A DNA stretch of 64,000 nt from Thermophilibacter mediterraneus (GTDB taxonomy: Bacteria; Actinomycetota; Coriobacteriia; Coriobacteriales; Atopobiaceae), in NCBI RefSeq assembly GCF_900119385.1, contig NZ_FPKO01000009.1, forward strand, positions 829,405 through 893,404, read 5' to 3'. The notes under the pieces were generated by a model, which saw only the letters and a program-made list of their open reading frames with translations, ran no database searches and was not told the DNA's origin. Shown here one piece after another: positions 16,644 through 25,160 of this stretch (position 1 is the first letter of the stretch; every line of letters begins with the position of its first letter). Made by a program: the position numbers and the translations under genes.

Positions 16644-19256
16644 TTATCCCAAAATCTCGCTACCGAACTCCGCCAGTGTGAACGCGTTGTCCGCGTCCGG
16701 CGCCTCGTGCTCGAACACCATGAAGTACCGGAATCCGATGCCGGCCATGTCGGCCCACCTCGTTCCCAGGCTCAGTTTGCGCTTGGCGTCGTCGCCCAGG
16801 TGCTCGCCCTTCGTCTCGATGGCCATGAGGACGCCGTCGTCGCGCAAAGCGAGGAAGTCCGGGTAGTGGTTGACAAACCCGTTGATGCTGAACTCCCCGG
16901 GCTTGCGCTCCACCACGCGGTGCCACCACCTCACGCGTCGGTTGTTCGCGAGCAGGTCCACCATCTTTCGCTCGAGGCCGTCAACGCGCCCGTCCTCGGC
17001 CTCGTAGAGCGCCCCGTCGTAGGCAGTCATAGGGGTTGCCTGCACGAACGACTCGGGGAACCGGTACGCCGGCTCGAGCCGCACGTCACCCCGCGAGAGG
17101 AGCTTTCCGAAGCGGTCCTCGCAGAAGTCGTCGGCGAGCCCGCGCACGGCGTCCGTGACGGCGCGTGCGACGCCGCCCACGCTGTGGAGGCACGCGTCCA
17201 CGACGGGCGAGTCCATGTCGTCCACCACGCGGGCGATGTAGCCCGTGAGCTGGGCGCTCCCGAAGGTGTTCTTGAACTGAGAAGACATCGCCTGGAGGAC
17301 GAGCGCCTTCAGGCTCTCGCGCTTGCCCTCGTCGGACATGTTGGCGAAGAGCATCGCCATGTTCTTCCTGACGTCGTCCTCGAGCCAGCGGATGCGGTAC
17401 TCGTCGGAGTCCGAGGCGAGGTCGACCTCGCGCGCCTCGGAGAACGTGTCGGAGTCGACCTTCACGTCCTCGATGCCGTACTTGGACAGCCTGAAGTCGG
17501 CAAGAAGGTCCTCGCGGTCGAGCGGCTTCCAGGTCACGTCATCGGTGAACAGGCCACCGTCCACGCGGATCGTGAACCGCGGGACGACGAGCTCCCTCGC
17601 CGAGTCTGCGACCGCCTCGCGCATGCGGTACACGTTGGATCCCCCTCCCAGGCCGCCGAGCGGGGTGCCGGCGCCGCCCGAGCCGGCCTCCTCCTCGAAG
17701 CGCTCCTCGACGTGCTCGGAGGTGCCGATGATGTCGTCCACGGACGCGGACCCAGTGCCGGCGGCAGCGCCGTCGGGCGCGATCAGGTCGAGCCCGTCGA
17801 GGTCGAGGTCGTCCCCCTCGCCGCCCTCGGGGCCGCCTGCCGGCTCGCTCGGGAAGTCATTCTGGTCCTGACGCGCGGGCGTCGCGGGCGCGGTCCCCGC
17901 GACCTCCACGTCCTCCCGGGAGAAGCCCACGCCGTTGAGGCCGTCCACCACCTGCGTGAGGGTCGCATCGAAGTCCGCCGAGGCCGTGAGCACGTAGGCG
18001 ATGTTGAGGCTGCGCGCCCCCGCGCGAGCCGCGTGGGGCTGCCTCAGCACGCGGCCCACGATCTGCTCCACGCTCACCTGCGAGCTCTTGTTGGCCACGG
18101 TGGCAAGCACGTAGGCGAAGGGGCAGTCCCAGCCCTCAGCGAGCGCCTCCACGGTGATGATGAAGCGTATCGGACACTCGCGGCTCATGAGGTCGGCGCC
18201 GCCAATCTCGTCCACGTCGCCCGTCCGCACGGCTATCTGCTCGGCAGGTATGCCGCCCTCGACGAGCTTGTCCTTGAGCCTCTGGTAGGTCTCGGCTCCC
18301 TCGGCGCCGCGCCGCTCGGCCTGGAAGAGCACGATGGGGCGGATGTAGCGCCCGGTCCTCTTCTCGTCCTGCTCGGCGATGGCCTCCAGCCTGCGCTGGA
18401 GTGTGACGGCGTCGGCGATGGTCGTCCGCTTGTCCGGGCGGCGGTACACCACCACGGGCAGCTTCACCATCTCCTCGCGCTTGAGCTGGCGCGCGGTCGC
18501 CTGGGCGATGACGTTCGCGCCCCTGGCCGGCGTCGCCGTGAGCTCGAGCACGAAGCGCGGGTTCAGGTTGCGCAGCATGTCGAGCGAGAGCTTCGAGCGC
18601 GCGTGGTGGCTCTCGTCCACGACGACGATCGGGTTCGTGCCCGCGAGCGCGGTGATGAGCGCGGTGTCGTCCGCGCCCTCCACGTCCACGGCGGTGCCTG
18701 CGTCTCGCTGGTATGCGGTGAGCCCGGCGAGCGCCGAGTTCTCCGCGTAGGCGCGCCTCCCATCCCTGTTCTTGAACGAGTCGTAGGAGAGCACGAAGAG
18801 CGTGAGCTGCTCGCCGACGGTCGACGCGGTGAACGAGCGGCCGCGCAGGCCGTCCTCCTTGTCGAGCACCTCAACGCGCCCGCCGAAGTCGCGGTCGAGC
18901 GCCATGCGCAGGAAGTGCTCGGGGTTGCGGAAGTTGCGGAGCGTCTGCGACAGGATCTCGCGCCTCGGCACGAGCCACACCACGACGTTGGCGGCCGAGG
19001 GCAGCGCCTCGGTCAGCACGCGCACGGCGCTCGCGCCGATGAAGGTCTTGCCGCCGCCCGTGGGCACCTTGACGCACACCTTCGGCGCTCCGCCGAGGTC
19101 GTCGCGGTAGCGCTCGACGCCGCCCTGACCGGGCGTGAGGCCGACCGCGTTCATGAAGACGCCGTAGGCCGTCGCCGCGTCCCTGGTCATCGCGTACGTC
19201 CGCGCGAAGCGGCCGACCTCTTTGAGCACGTCCTTCTGGTACTGCTTCAGCTCCAT
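16644..19256 (-). CDS. res: Type III restriction enzyme, Res subunit
   Basis: An 870-residue helicase-nuclease. Walker A is VPTGGGKTFIGAS, motif II is VVDESHHARS, motif III is LTATPARG, and motif VI is EQIVGRVLRQPHAARAG. The C-terminal nuclease shows the PD-(D/E)XK pattern in PDFLALRDDGVLMAIETKG. With the Mod subunit it should cut DNA with unmethylated sites in head-to-head orientation. The gene starts 2 bp after the mod stop and has the full length of the family, so the system looks intact. Confidence 0.92.
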   Translation of the reverse strand: MELKQYQKDVLKEVGRFARTYAMTRDAATAYGVFMNAVGLTPGQGGVERYRDDLGGAPKVCVKVPTGGGKTFIGASAVRVLTEALPSAANVVVWLVPRREILSQTLRNFRNPEHFLRMALDRDFGGRVEVLDKEDGLRGRSFTASTVGEQLTLFVLSYDSFKNRDGRRAYAENSALAGLTAYQRDAGTAVDVEGADDTALITALAGTNPIVVVDESHHARSKLSLDMLRNLNPRFVLELTATPARGANVIAQATARQLKREEMVKLPVVVYRRPDKRTTIADAVTLQRRLEAIAEQDEKRTGRYIRPIVLFQAERRGAEGAETYQRLKDKLVEGGIPAEQIAVRTGDVDEIGGADLMSRECPIRFIITVEALAEGWDCPFAYVLATVANKSSQVSVEQIVGRVLRQPHAARAGARSLNIAYVLTASADFDATLTQVVDGLNGVGFSREDVEVAGTAPATPARQDQNDFPSEPAGGPEGGEGDDLDLDGLDLIAPDGAAAGTGSASVDDIIGTSEHVEERFEEEAGSGGAGTPLGGLGGGSNVYRMREAVADSARELVVPRFTIRVDGGLFTDDVTWKPLDREDLLADFRLSKYGIEDVKVDSDTFSEAREVDLASDSDEYRIRWLEDDVRKNMAMLFANMSDEGKRESLKALVLQAMSSQFKNTFGSAQLTGYIARVVDDMDSPVVDACLHSVGGVARAVTDAVRGLADDFCEDRFGKLLSRGDVRLEPAYRFPESFVQATPMTAYDGALYEAEDGRVDGLERKMVDLLANNRRVRWWHRVVERKPGEFSINGFVNHYPDFLALRDDGVLMAIETKGEHLGDDAKRKLSLGTRWADMAGIGFRYFMVFEHEAPDADNAFTLAEFGSEILG

Positions 19257-19258
19257 GA

Positions 19259-21010
19259 TCAGATCCTCACTATCTGGTCGGGCACGCGCCTGAAGACGAC
19301 GCCCATCTCGTCCAGGCGCTCGGGCGCGATGGCGCAGCGGTCGGCGAAGATCACGGTCGGCGACCCCTTGCGCGGCAGACCCCGCAGGAGGTCGTAGGTG
19401 AGCGTCGTCTCCTCCCCGGGCTCCCAGGTGAGGTAGTAGACCGCCTGGGCGTGCTCGCCGAGGAGGTAGGGGTGCTCGTCCGTGAGGTCCTCGTAGGGCG
19501 CGCGGGTCTCGGTCGCCCAGACGTAGCGGGCGAGGTCCGCGCGCGTGACGTCCGGGCTCAGCGTCCCGTCTCCCTGGAAGAGCGCGGGGCCGAGCTCGTA
19601 GTAGGAGAAGCCCGAGTCGACGCCCTCGGCAGCGTTGTTCCCCTCGCCGTAACCCGAGATGACGCGACGAACACGCTCGGCGGTAACGGTATCTGCGTAG
19701 TCATCGAACTCTACAAGGATGAAGCGCCGGCTCCCGCCGTCCTCGGCGTTCTTGCGGAGAACGGCCTCGGCGGTTGTGCCAGATCCCGCAAAGGAGTCGA
19801 GAACCAGGGAATCACCGGAGGTCGCAATGTGTAAGATTCGCTCAATCAGGCGCGGCGGCTTGGGCGTGTCGAACACCACCTTCCCATCGAAGATTCTCCT
19901 GAGTAGCCGCGACGCTTCGCCCGTGTGGCCGGTCTCCTCATGAGTCCAAAAGTTCGTGACCGGTCGGCCCGCGACGGAGCTCAGGTACGCCTTGCGATAG
20001 AGGACTCCCTTACCCTTGCTGGAGAAGAAGAACTCCGGAAGGACGCCGCTCTCATAGACGTTAAGGGCACGACTCCGAGCCTCCTCAAGAGGCAAGTTCA
20101 GCGTAATTGCGGGAACACCAACCTTAACGTCGCCTGGCGAAAGGTTGCACACTTCAGCACGCGCTTCTGCGTCGTCGATTTCTTCAAGCTTATATGGGCA
20201 CCATTCGTTCATAGAGGCGAGCATCTGAGGCTGCCCCAGACTCCAGTGACGACCCTTCGGCGGATAAGCCATCTTTCCAGTAACCGGATTCTGAATGGCA
20301 TAGACCATTCCTTGATGCGCGACGGAGTCTGGTGCGCTAGCAACAATGCTACGCCATGCCCCGCGCGGGTCGTTATCAGCATTCGAGAAACGAGCGTCCA
20401 TCTCTTCAGTACGGGGGAGCTTGTTCGGCTGCCACTGCGGAGAAGCGCCGTAGACCAAAATATGCTCTACCTCCGAAGCGACTCCCTTTACGTCGTTGCG
20501 CATGGAGTATGTTCTCTGCCAAGAGATGTTCGCCACAAAGCAGGAGGGGCTGAAAATCTCGTCACAAATAAGCTTGAGGTTGGCCTCCTCGTTGTCGTCG
20601 ATGCTGATGAAGATGGCGCCCGTCGAAGCGAGCAGCTTCCGTAGCAGCTGGAGCCTCGGGTACATCATGCACAGCCACTTGTCGTGGCGGCTGAAGTCCT
20701 CGCCCTCCTTGCCCACGACCTGCCCGAGCCATTTCCTGATGCGAGGGTCGTTGACGTTGTCGTTGTAGACCCAGCCCTCGTTGCCGGTGTTGTACGGCGG
20801 ATCGATATAGATGCAGTCGACCTTACCCTCGTACTCGGGCAGCAGCGCCTTCAGCGCCTCGAGGTTGTCGCCGTGGATGACCATGTTCCCGCAGTCCGAG
20901 CCGTGACTGTCCAGCACGCCCTTCTCCGGCACGCGTTCGAGCACGCGGTACGGGACGTCGCGGTGGTGGTTGACCACCTTCTCCTTGCCCATCCAGTTGA
21001 GAGTCGGCAT
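19259..21010 (-). CDS. mod: Type III restriction-modification DNA methyltransferase, Mod subunit
   Basis: A 583-residue beta-class amino-methyltransferase: catalytic motif IV DPPYNTGNEGW lies at about residue 75 and SAM motif I LVLDSFAGSGTTAEAVL at about 405, the order of Mod proteins. The middle region (~130-330) should hold the target-recognition domain. The ATG at 21,010 (MPTLNWMGKEKVV) is the best start; a TTG 17 codons upstream is an alternative. It heads the leftward operon mod-res-abiH-TIR-like. No simple-sequence repeat for phase variation is visible in the coding sequence. Confidence 0.92.
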   Translation of the reverse strand: MPTLNWMGKEKVVNHHRDVPYRVLERVPEKGVLDSHGSDCGNMVIHGDNLEALKALLPEYEGKVDCIYIDPPYNTGNEGWVYNDNVNDPRIRKWLGQVVGKEGEDFSRHDKWLCMMYPRLQLLRKLLASTGAIFISIDDNEEANLKLICDEIFSPSCFVANISWQRTYSMRNDVKGVASEVEHILVYGASPQWQPNKLPRTEEMDARFSNADNDPRGAWRSIVASAPDSVAHQGMVYAIQNPVTGKMAYPPKGRHWSLGQPQMLASMNEWCPYKLEEIDDAEARAEVCNLSPGDVKVGVPAITLNLPLEEARSRALNVYESGVLPEFFFSSKGKGVLYRKAYLSSVAGRPVTNFWTHEETGHTGEASRLLRRIFDGKVVFDTPKPPRLIERILHIATSGDSLVLDSFAGSGTTAEAVLRKNAEDGGSRRFILVEFDDYADTVTAERVRRVISGYGEGNNAAEGVDSGFSYYELGPALFQGDGTLSPDVTRADLARYVWATETRAPYEDLTDEHPYLLGEHAQAVYYLTWEPGEETTLTYDLLRGLPRKGSPTVIFADRCAIAPERLDEMGVVFRRVPDQIVRI

Positions 21011-21061
21011 TGACGCACATCCAATCCGGCACAAGCCGTGACGGTTAACAACACAATGCAA

Positions 21062-21100
21062 CCATTATCCCACAGGGACCAGACATGTTGAAAAGTCAGG
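21062..21100 (-). promoter_or_regulatory. Possible promoter of the mod-res-abiH operon
   Basis: Read leftward, TGGGATAAT (extended -10) ends near 21,065, about 55 bp before the mod start, with TTTTCAACA about 17-20 bp upstream. A copy of GCGAGAAGAAC and a second overlapping one lie just upstream at 21,111-21,130. Weak evidence; position is approximate. Confidence 0.35.
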
Positions 21101-21289
21101 GCCGAGCAAGGCGAGAAGAACGAGAAGAACACCGGCTCGTCAACGAGTCCGATTTGAACGACCCGAGACGAGCCCATTGCCGTAGCGACCATCCGGATGC
21201 AGCCCAACCCAACTCGAGTTTTGCCCGCCGCCACCCCGGGGTGTCGCCACCGCCGTCCGCTGCCCATCGAGGGCTGTCCGCAGCCCGCC

Positions 21290-21750
21290 CGCCTCCGCTC
21301 CGTTGCGCGCACGGCTCGGGCCCGCCCCCGCCCCGCCCGCTCCGGCTGTGTATTGCGCCGCGGCTCGCTCCAGCCGGCTGCGCCCTCGCATCGCGCCCGG
21401 CTCGGTCCGGCCGGCTGCGCCGTCCGCCCCTCGCGGCGGGCGCATGCTTCGGGCTCCGCCGTCTGTCGCTCGCACCGCGCGCATACACAGCCTCCGCGTC
21501 CGGTGCGGCCTGACGTCGGTCAACCTTCGCGAGGGGCGGGTCGGTCCCTCGCGGCGGCGCGCACTCCGCTAAGGCAGTCGGGCTGCTGCGCCGTCTCGCT
21601 CGCCCGCTGCCGGCAGTGTCGTCACCCCAGCCCGGCGGCGGGCGTCCCGGCGCGAGGCCCGTGCCCGAGCGCGACGTGGCCGTTGCCGAGGCCGCCTCCG
21701 GCAACCGCGCTGCGCGCGGTCCGGCTCCGCCGGTCCCGGTCGCGGCCGCG
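21290..21750. repeat. GC-rich degenerate palindromic repeat field
   Basis: Repeated near-copies of CTCGGTCCGGCCGGCTGCGC appear at about 21,364, 21,402 and 21,709, and again at about 22,482. Open frames here lack ribosome binding sites and coherent composition, so I see no gene in 21,130-21,750. A second stretch of the same character runs from 22,320 to 22,584. The two stretches flank the ORF at 21,754-22,149. Confidence 0.5.
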
Positions 21751-21753
21751 CCC

Positions 21754-22149
21754 TCAGCGGTCGCCGGCCCTCCGCCAGGCGCCCGCCTCGTCGTCCCAGG
21801 CGAGCTCGACGCCGCCGGCGAGCTCCTCGAGCCTCGCGAGCGCGACCCCGAGCCACTCGACCAGATCGTCGCAGGGTCCCATCGCCCAGTGGGTGATGTA
21901 GCGGCACTGCGAGAAGCACGCGTCCCCGAGCGTCTGCACGTCGTCGATGCGGGCGAGCTCGCGCCCGAGGCCGCGCACGTCGTGCAGGGCGAGGCCGTAG
22001 CGCTCCTCGTACGAGTGCCCGCAGTCCATCCTGAAGCCGAGCCCCCAGAAGCGCCCCGCCCAGTCGAACCTATCGAGCGCGGCAGCGCCCTGCTCCTCGA
22101 TCCTCTCCCTGAGCTCGCGCGCGAACCGCGCGACGTCGCGTCCCTCCAC
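21754..22149 (-). CDS. Uncharacterised 131-residue cargo protein
   Basis: A soluble protein starting at a GTG with AAGGGAGG six bases upstream: VARFARELRERIEEQ, DRFDWAGRFWGLGFRMDCGHSYEE, then a helical half with CFSQCRYITHWAM and DDLVEWLGVALARLEEL. Regular codon use and a strong RBS support a real gene. It lies alone between two GC-rich repeat stretches and two arrays of the GCGAGAAGAAC motif (21,111-21,130 and 22,279-22,310). I do not recognise the family; cysteine and tryptophan richness suggests a compact folded domain. Confidence 0.6.
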   Translation of the reverse strand: MEGRDVARFARELRERIEEQGAAALDRFDWAGRFWGLGFRMDCGHSYEERYGLALHDVRGLGRELARIDDVQTLGDACFSQCRYITHWAMGPCDDLVEWLGVALARLEELAGGVELAWDDEAGAWRRAGDR

Positions 22150-22584
22150 GGCACCCTCCCTTCCTCGCCCGAGACGATTGTCCCACAAGGGACGACGAGA
22201 GGGACGACACTTCGCAACAGTACGTCTGACCTGCGCATCGTTTTCGACAGACGATAAGGAATTGTCGATAAGGGCGAGGCGAGAAGCACGTCGAGAAGAA
22301 CGAGAAGGGCAATGTCTCGCCGCCCACCCGGCACCGCCGCCACCGGCCGCTGCCCGCCTAGGGTCGAGCGCGCCGTGACCGCCGCCGCTGCGTCGCGCGC
22401 ACGGGGCGTCCGTGCCGCCGTCGTGCGCGCGGGGGTCAGCCTCACGGCCGCGCCCCGCTCCGGTCGCGCCTTCGCCGCCGGCTCGGGCCAGCCCGCTGCG
22501 CGGTCTGCCCTCGCCAGGGGACTCAGCCGCTTCCCTCCGCTCTCGCGCGGCCTGCAGCGGCCGATGCGGGCGCGCACGCCGTCG

Positions 22585-24117
22585 TCACGCCCGCCCGGCG
22601 GCGCGCGACGCAGCGGCGGCGGCCCCGGCGCTGGCGAATCCGGCTCGCCCGCGGCCGGCGTCGCCGGTGCCCGACCGGGCGGCTGTCCTCGCGGTCGCCT
22701 CGTCCTCGCCACGCCACTTTGCCCGGTACTCCCACGGCTCGAGGAGCCCCGCCGCCACCTCGTCCATGTCCTGGCGCTTCTCGGCCGTCGTGTCCGTGAT
22801 GATGCTGTCGTCGAACGTCACCCTGATCCCGCCCTCGTCGGGCAGCCCCACGCCGAGCCGCCGCTCCACCGCGAGCAGCGCCCGGCAGATCCCTGCGATC
22901 GCGCCCTCCAGCGCATGCTCGTGTCTCCTGATGTTGCGCATCAGCGCCGAGTTGTCGGCCGACACCTCCGTGGCCGTCTTCACGTACCCCACGTTCTCGA
23001 GGTCGAAGTAGTTGATGCCGAAGCCGCACAGGTCGCCGAGCGTCTGCAGGGCGACCCTGAACGCCCGCGCCTGCGCCTCGGTGCGCAGCGCTGGCGCGAA
23101 CTCCTGAATGGTGTCCTCGGTCGACATCACCTTGCGGAACACCGTGCAGTCGCCCTTGCCGAACGGGATCGACACGCGCCCGCCCTTGCCGTCGCGCTCG
23201 ACGTCGAACATCACGTCCGACAGGAACACCCGCATCTTGCCGTTGTCGATCTCCGACATCATGGCGTCGTAGCACAGGTCGACCGCCTGGATCGCGTCCA
23301 CCGCGTCCGCGAACACGCTCTGCCCGTAGGGCGACATGTCCACCCGCGTGTTGTCGACGGCAGGCTTCACGATGGCGAACGTGGGCCACACCGAGCCCGT
23401 GTCGTACACCGGGCACACGCCCTCCGGCTCGACGCGGTTCCCGTCCCGGTCGAAGCACGCCGTCACGATCCGGTACGTGCCCTCGCTTTCATCGTCAGTC
23501 AGGCGAGAAGGACCCGCCGCCGAAGCCCCTCCGGATGATTCGCTTGGCGAGAAGAACGCGTCGGCAGCACCCTTCAGGTGCAGCTGCACCTGGTCGATGG
23601 CACGTCCCCTCCAGAACGCCCGCGTCACGAACGCGCACTCGGTGACGCCCTCCTCGTCCCACGTGAGCGGCACCACCATCCGCGCGTCGTATCTCCTCAC
23701 GCGCACCTCGCCCGCGCCGGCGTCCACCCAGAGCGCCCACGCGCCCGTCCCCAGGCCGAACGCCCGCACCACGCATTCCTGCGCCGAGGCGAGAAAGCCG
23801 GTCCGCGCCATCCACGCCGCGAGCCAGTCCGTGCACGCCTGGTCGCCGCACGCCACCTGCGTCCGGTCGTTCAGCAGCAGCGACCCCCACTCCCGGCACA
23901 CCCGCATCGCCGGGTGGATCGAACGCCGATGCACCTCGTACACCCGCCCCACGCCGTCCGTGTCGCGGTAGTCGTAGAAGTCCCCGAGCGCCCGCATCCA
24001 CCGATCCCACGCCCGGATGTGAGGCTCCATGTCCTCCAACGGCAACGAGAACCCCAGCCCCCGCAGCCACTCCCTCACATGCTCCGGCACCCAGTACTCG
24101 TCATCCAGCCCCTGCAC
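22585..24117 (-). CDS. Phage portal protein (A118-like)
   Basis: A 510-residue protein forming the dodecameric ring through which DNA enters the capsid. Family features are the N-terminal WEIHR-type region (VYEVHRRSIHPAMRVCREWGSLLLND), WALWVDAGAGEVRVRRYDARMVVPL, and the stem segment YFDLENVGYVKTATEVSADNS. The GTG at 24,117 is chosen because GGGAGG lies six bases upstream; an ATG at 24,150 has no clear RBS. The linker around residues 190-215 contains two copies of the recurring motif (23,503-23,513 and 23,547-23,557). The C-terminus is alanine/arginine-rich and may have been altered by the adjacent cargo junction. Confidence 0.88.
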   Translation of the reverse strand: MQGLDDEYWVPEHVREWLRGLGFSLPLEDMEPHIRAWDRWMRALGDFYDYRDTDGVGRVYEVHRRSIHPAMRVCREWGSLLLNDRTQVACGDQACTDWLAAWMARTGFLASAQECVVRAFGLGTGAWALWVDAGAGEVRVRRYDARMVVPLTWDEEGVTECAFVTRAFWRGRAIDQVQLHLKGAADAFFSPSESSGGASAAGPSRLTDDESEGTYRIVTACFDRDGNRVEPEGVCPVYDTGSVWPTFAIVKPAVDNTRVDMSPYGQSVFADAVDAIQAVDLCYDAMMSEIDNGKMRVFLSDVMFDVERDGKGGRVSIPFGKGDCTVFRKVMSTEDTIQEFAPALRTEAQARAFRVALQTLGDLCGFGINYFDLENVGYVKTATEVSADNSALMRNIRRHEHALEGAIAGICRALLAVERRLGVGLPDEGGIRVTFDDSIITDTTAEKRQDMDEVAAGLLEPWEYRAKWRGEDEATARTAARSGTGDAGRGRAGFASAGAAAAASRAAGRA

Positions 24118-24191
24118 AGCGCACCTCCCGCCTCGTCCGAACACGCCCATTGAACCCGCCCGTCACAAAGGCCGAGGGCAAAGAGCGCCTG

Positions 24192-24207
24192 GCGAGAAGA
24201 ACGTCCC
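24192..24207. repeat. 16-bp direct repeat, copy 1, at the end of the GIY-YIG gene
   Basis: GGCGAGAAGAACGTCC, identical to 25,139-25,154. The two copies enclose the GIY-YIG gene between the portal and terminase genes. Confidence 0.85.
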
Positions 24208-24208
24208 G

Positions 24209-25078
24209 CTAGTTGTCGTTGTATCCGTGCCTCCGCGTGTCGAGGCAGTCCTTCCACCACGACTCCCGCTCCAGCACCTTCTGGGGGTCGTAGCTCATGC
24301 CGAAGTACTCCAGGAGCGTGAACACGAAGTACCTCCTGAAGTACGCCTCGCCTCTCTCCTCGTAGAGCCTGCGCAGCTTCTCGTTGCCCCCGTGCTTGGT
24401 GTCGAGGTAGTTCCCCCAGCGCTGGGCCACGCCGCCCTCTCCGGTCGCGGAGCCGACGTAGAGCCTGCCGGTGTTCGTGTCCGTGAGGCAGTAGACACCG
24501 GTCACGCTCTCCAGCGCGTCGTGGTACGAGGGCATGATCTCGCGCCTGAATATCCTGTCCAGCTTGCCGAACGACAGGCGCACCCGGTCGTACCCCTGGA
24601 ACGTCTCACCGCTGTACATCGCCGGCAGGACCTCCTTGACCGTCGCCTCGCCGAGGAACTTGTCGAGCCTGAAGACATAGAGCGAGAACTTGTTGCCCTT
24701 GTGGAGGTTGATGACGAGCCGCCCGAACAGCGGCGCGTAGTCCTCGAGTATCCTCACCGTTGCGTACCCGTTCTCGGCGCCGTACTCCGGCGTCTCTAGG
24801 ATCTCGGCGGCGGACACGAACAGCCACTCGTCGCTGCGGTAGAGGCGCATGAAGCTGAACACCCAGTTGCCCTCTTTGAAGTTCCTTCGGTCGGCCCTGT
24901 ACCAGGTCCAGTACGAGCACCTCTTGGCCAGGCCTGCCGCCCGCTCGCTCTCCGGACGGTCGAGCCAACGGTCGATAAACGGCTCCCTGGTCCTCCCGTC
25001 CTTCATGTTCAGCTCGATCTTGCTGTTGTCAATCTGCTCCTCGGTGAGGTTGAGGATGCTGTTCAGGGGGATACCCAT
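24209..25078 (-). CDS. GIY-YIG nuclease-domain protein, homing-endonuclease-like insertion
   Basis: A 289-residue protein. The C-terminal ~110 residues carry a GIY-YIG fold: SVTGVYCLTDTNTGRLYVGSATGEGGVAQRWGNYL supplies the GVY...YVG pair and the downstream Arg, and a Glu lies in the VLERESWWKDCL helix. The N-terminal part has WVFSFMRLYRSDEWLFVSA and resembles GIY-YIG proteins of phage genomes. It sits between TerL and portal, which are normally adjacent, and is bounded by perfect 16-bp direct repeats, which points to an inserted cassette. The start is ATG 25,078; a GTG at 25,093 is possible. Confidence 0.82.
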   Translation of the reverse strand: MGIPLNSILNLTEEQIDNSKIELNMKDGRTREPFIDRWLDRPESERAAGLAKRCSYWTWYRADRRNFKEGNWVFSFMRLYRSDEWLFVSAAEILETPEYGAENGYATVRILEDYAPLFGRLVINLHKGNKFSLYVFRLDKFLGEATVKEVLPAMYSGETFQGYDRVRLSFGKLDRIFRREIMPSYHDALESVTGVYCLTDTNTGRLYVGSATGEGGVAQRWGNYLDTKHGGNEKLRRLYEERGEAYFRRYFVFTLLEYFGMSYDPQKVLERESWWKDCLDTRRHGYNDN

Positions 25079-25124
25079 GGCGCACCTGTTCACGTAGCCG
25101 CACTGTTTCTTTTTTCAATTCTAG

Positions 25125-25154
25125 GCGAGAAGAACCTAGGCGAGAAGAACGTCC
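25125..25154. repeat. Tandem GCGAGAAGAAC motifs; includes 16-bp direct repeat copy 2
   Basis: Two copies of CTAGGCGAGAAGAAC lie head to tail at 25,121-25,135 and 25,136-25,150. The second, extended to GGCGAGAAGAACGTCC (25,139-25,154), matches 24,192-24,207 exactly. They lie between the GIY-YIG start and the TerL stop. Confidence 0.85.
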
Positions 25155-25160
25155 GCGTCG

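Noticed and set aside
19259-21010. Phase-variable mod gene
   Set aside because: No tetranucleotide or longer simple-sequence repeat is visible in the reading frame or at its start.
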